DNA of 64,000 nt from NCBI GenBank assembly GCA_010092695.1, contig JAADJJ010000001.1, forward strand, positions 3,224,001-3,288,000, read 5' to 3'. The stretch is from Enterobacteriaceae bacterium 4M9 (GTDB lineage: Bacteria; Pseudomonadota; Gammaproteobacteria; Enterobacterales; Enterobacteriaceae). Every line of letters starts with the position of its first letter. Position 1 is the first letter of the stretch. Of this stretch, positions 62,587-64,000 are shown one piece after another. Below the pieces are notes generated by a model. That model was given only the letters and a program-made list of their open reading frames with translations. It did not search any database and was not told the DNA's origin. The translations under genes and the position numbers were made by a program.

Positions 62587-63550
62587 TGGCCTTAGACGGC
62601 ATGTTACCGGGTTTGCGCTCCTGGGCGCACTCAGCTTAAGCGCCCACGCCACAACTCCGGCAGCGCCATCGGAACTGCGCATTGGCTATCAGAAAGGCGC
62701 TGTGGGTATGGTACTGGCCAAAAGCCACCGCCTGCTGGAGCAAAAGTGGCCAGACACGCGCGTGACCTGGGTGGAATTTCCGGCGGGTCCGCAACTGCTG
62801 GAGGCACTTAACGTTGGCAGCATTGATGTAGGCGGCACCGGCGATATTCCGCCTATCTTTGCACAGGCGGCAGGTGCGGATTTGCTGTACGTGGGCGCTG
62901 AACCTGCTAAACCGCTCGCAGAAGTGATTCTGGTAGCACAGGAAAGCCCCATTAAACGCGTGGCCGACCTCAAAGGGAAAAAAGTGGCGTTCCAGAAAGG
63001 TTCCAGCTCTCATAACCTGCTGCTACGTGCGCTACAGCAGGCCGGGCTGCGCTTTAGCGATATCCAGCCGGTCTATCTGACGCCCGCCGATGCCCGCGCC
63101 GCCTTTCAACAACATAACGTCGATGCCTGGGCCATCTGGGATCCGTATTACTCCGCAGCCCTTGAGCAGGGCGGCGTGCGCGTATTGACCGACGGGCGCA
63201 CACTGAACCTCACTGGTTCGTTTTATCTGGCGGAGCGCCGCTGGACCGAAAAGAATGCCGCATTTTTACAACAGGTGCTGGCGACGTTCAGCGAGGCTGA
63301 TGGCCTTACCCGCAGCGATAAACCGCAAAGTATTAAACTGCTGTCGCAGACTATTGGCCTGCCGGAGAGTGTGATTAGCCGCTACCTGCAACACCGCCCG
63401 GAAATGACCATCAAACCCGTTAGTGCCGACATTGCCGCGCGCCAACAACAAACGGCGGATCTGTTTTACAGCAACCGTCTGTTGCCGAAAAAAATCGATA
63501 TTCGCCAACGCATCTGGCAGCCCGCCACGCAGCAAGGAGAAAAATCATGA
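62579..63550 (+). CDS. ssuA: SsuA, periplasmic alkanesulfonate-binding protein
   Basis: 323 residues from the ATG at 62579 inside the end of ssuE; the longer frame from 62432 is a shadow. A signal peptide ends near AHAT. The body is a type 2 periplasmic binding protein (LRIGYQKGAVGMVLAKS, VGGTGDIPPIFAQAAGADLLYVG, WAIWDPYYSAALEQGG). It delivers aliphatic sulfonates to the SsuBC transporter and looks intact. Confidence 0.95.
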   Translation: MLNGLRRHVTGFALLGALSLSAHATTPAAPSELRIGYQKGAVGMVLAKSHRLLEQKWPDTRVTWVEFPAGPQLLEALNVGSIDVGGTGDIPPIFAQAAGADLLYVGAEPAKPLAEVILVAQESPIKRVADLKGKKVAFQKGSSSHNLLLRALQQAGLRFSDIQPVYLTPADARAAFQQHNVDAWAIWDPYYSAALEQGGVRVLTDGRTLNLTGSFYLAERRWTEKNAAFLQQVLATFSEADGLTRSDKPQSIKLLSQTIGLPESVISRYLQHRPEMTIKPVSADIAARQQQTADLFYSNRLLPKKIDIRQRIWQPATQQGEKS

Positions 63551-63798
63551 GTCTGAGTCGATTCTGGTTTCTGCTCGTGCACGGTAACGGCCTGCCTGTT
63601 TACCCCTTCGCGTCGCCGGGTTTCAGCAACGCTATTTGCTGCGACAACACTTGTCCCGAAAACGCCTGGCACGAAGGTGAGCCGTTATTAGCACAATGCA
63701 ATGTGGCGGTTTCCAGCATCCCGCGCCCACCGGTACGCCAGCCACAAAGCACAACGCTCGCCAACGCTTTTATCCCACGTCACATCGCACTGCGTTGA
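63547..63798 (+). pseudogene. ssuD: ssuD remnant with a large internal deletion
   Basis: An 83-codon frame in the place of ssuD (about 380 codons). Its start MSLSRFWFLLVHGNG matches the SsuD N-terminus (MSLNMFWFLPTHGDG), and its end, LANAFIPRHIALR, matches the SsuD C-terminus (VANDFIPRKVAQS), preceded by an SsuD-like LLAQCNVAVSSIPRPP. The catalytic barrel between them is gone; about 25 codons of unrelated filler sit at the join. The frame starts within the ssuA stop and ends 9 bases before ssuC. The product cannot be a sulfonate monooxygenase. Confidence 0.85.
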
Positions 63799-63807
63799 GG
63801 AGGCTGG

Positions 63808-64000
63808 ATGAAACAACATTCACAATCGTGGCTAAACCGCCTCACGCCCTGGCTGCTACCGCTGGCGCTGCTCGCACTCTGGCAACTTGCCGCGTCGCAG
63901 GGCTGGATTGCTAACCGGGTGTTCCCCTCACCGCAGGGCGTTGCGCGCGCCTTCTGGACACTGTGTGTCAGCGGCGACCTGTGGCACCACCTGGCTATCA
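63808..64000 (+). CDS. ssuC: SsuC, alkanesulfonate ABC permease, N-terminal part
   Basis: Starts at the ATG at 63808 (GAGGAGG ribosome site) and runs off the window after 64 codons. It reads MKQHSQSWLNRLTPWLLPLALLALWQ, with a first membrane helix, then the permease sequence NRVFPSPQGVARAFW. Confidence 0.93.
   Translation, partial: MKQHSQSWLNRLTPWLLPLALLALWQLAASQGWIANRVFPSPQGVARAFWTLCVSGDLWHHLAI

Noticed and set aside
1..64000. CRISPR arrays or prophage
   Set aside because: No regularly spaced direct repeats, cas genes, or phage structural or integrase genes were seen.

Overview
The window is chromosomal DNA of a member of the Enterobacteriaceae. Gene order and protein sequences follow the Escherichia coli segment phoH-efeBOU-putPA-rutR-ymdF-wrbA-yccJ-agp and, further on, serT-yccA-tusE-yccX-rlmI-hspQ-yccU-mgsA-helD-yccF-yccS-tfoX-sulA-ompA-matP-ycbZ-fabA-rmf-pqiCBA-uup-rlmL-ycbX-zapC-pyrD-ssuEA. 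The genus cannot be fixed from the sequence alone. The window starts inside phoH and ends inside ssuC.

Layout. 1-16 kb: phoH (partial), the Fur-controlled iron-uptake operon efeUOB, the divergent proline genes putP/putA with five GTTGCA operators, a LprI-like secreted protein, rutR without its rut operon, ymdF, wrbA-yccJ and agp. 14.6-18.5 kb: genes that do not sit here in E. coli (a YbdG-type mechanosensitive channel, a YgbA homologue, a periplasmic repeat protein, an AI-2E/PerM-family membrane protein). 18.7-33.3 kb: a 15-gene leftward biosynthetic cluster. 33.3-35.6 kb: AT-rich and partly degenerate DNA up to the tRNA-Ser gene serT. 36-64 kb: ordinary core genome, apart from an ssu operon whose ssuD is internally deleted.

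The cluster at 18744-33262 is the notable system. Read from its promoter side it encodes a methionyl-tRNA-synthetase-like enzyme without a clear anticodon domain, an unknown protein, a GNAT acetyltransferase, an amino-acid-type adenylation enzyme, a carrier-protein/cupin fusion, a D-amino-acid-oxidase-like flavoenzyme, a PBP1-fold protein without signal peptide, an HSL-type hydrolase, a rhodanese, an NTF2/SnoaL-like protein, a lysine/ornithine N-hydroxylase, an EctB-like class III aminotransferase, a flavin monooxygenase, an EamA-type exporter and a BtrH-like acyltransferase candidate. N-hydroxylase plus MetRS-like enzyme plus cupin plus DAO-like oxidase is the set known from bacterial N-N bond (hydrazine) formation in actinomycetes (s56-p1, triacsin type). 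I infer a pathway that makes a hydrazinoacetyl-like unit, loads it on a carrier protein, modifies it, and transfers it to an acceptor. The cupin sits on the carrier protein here, not on the MetRS-like enzyme, and the host is a gamma-proteobacterium. The product is unknown.

Other points: SsuD is reduced to its two ends while ssuE, ssuA and the visible start of ssuC look intact; rutR is an orphan regulator; csgI (yccT) is absent between mgsA and yccU; efeU is intact, unlike in E. coli K-12.
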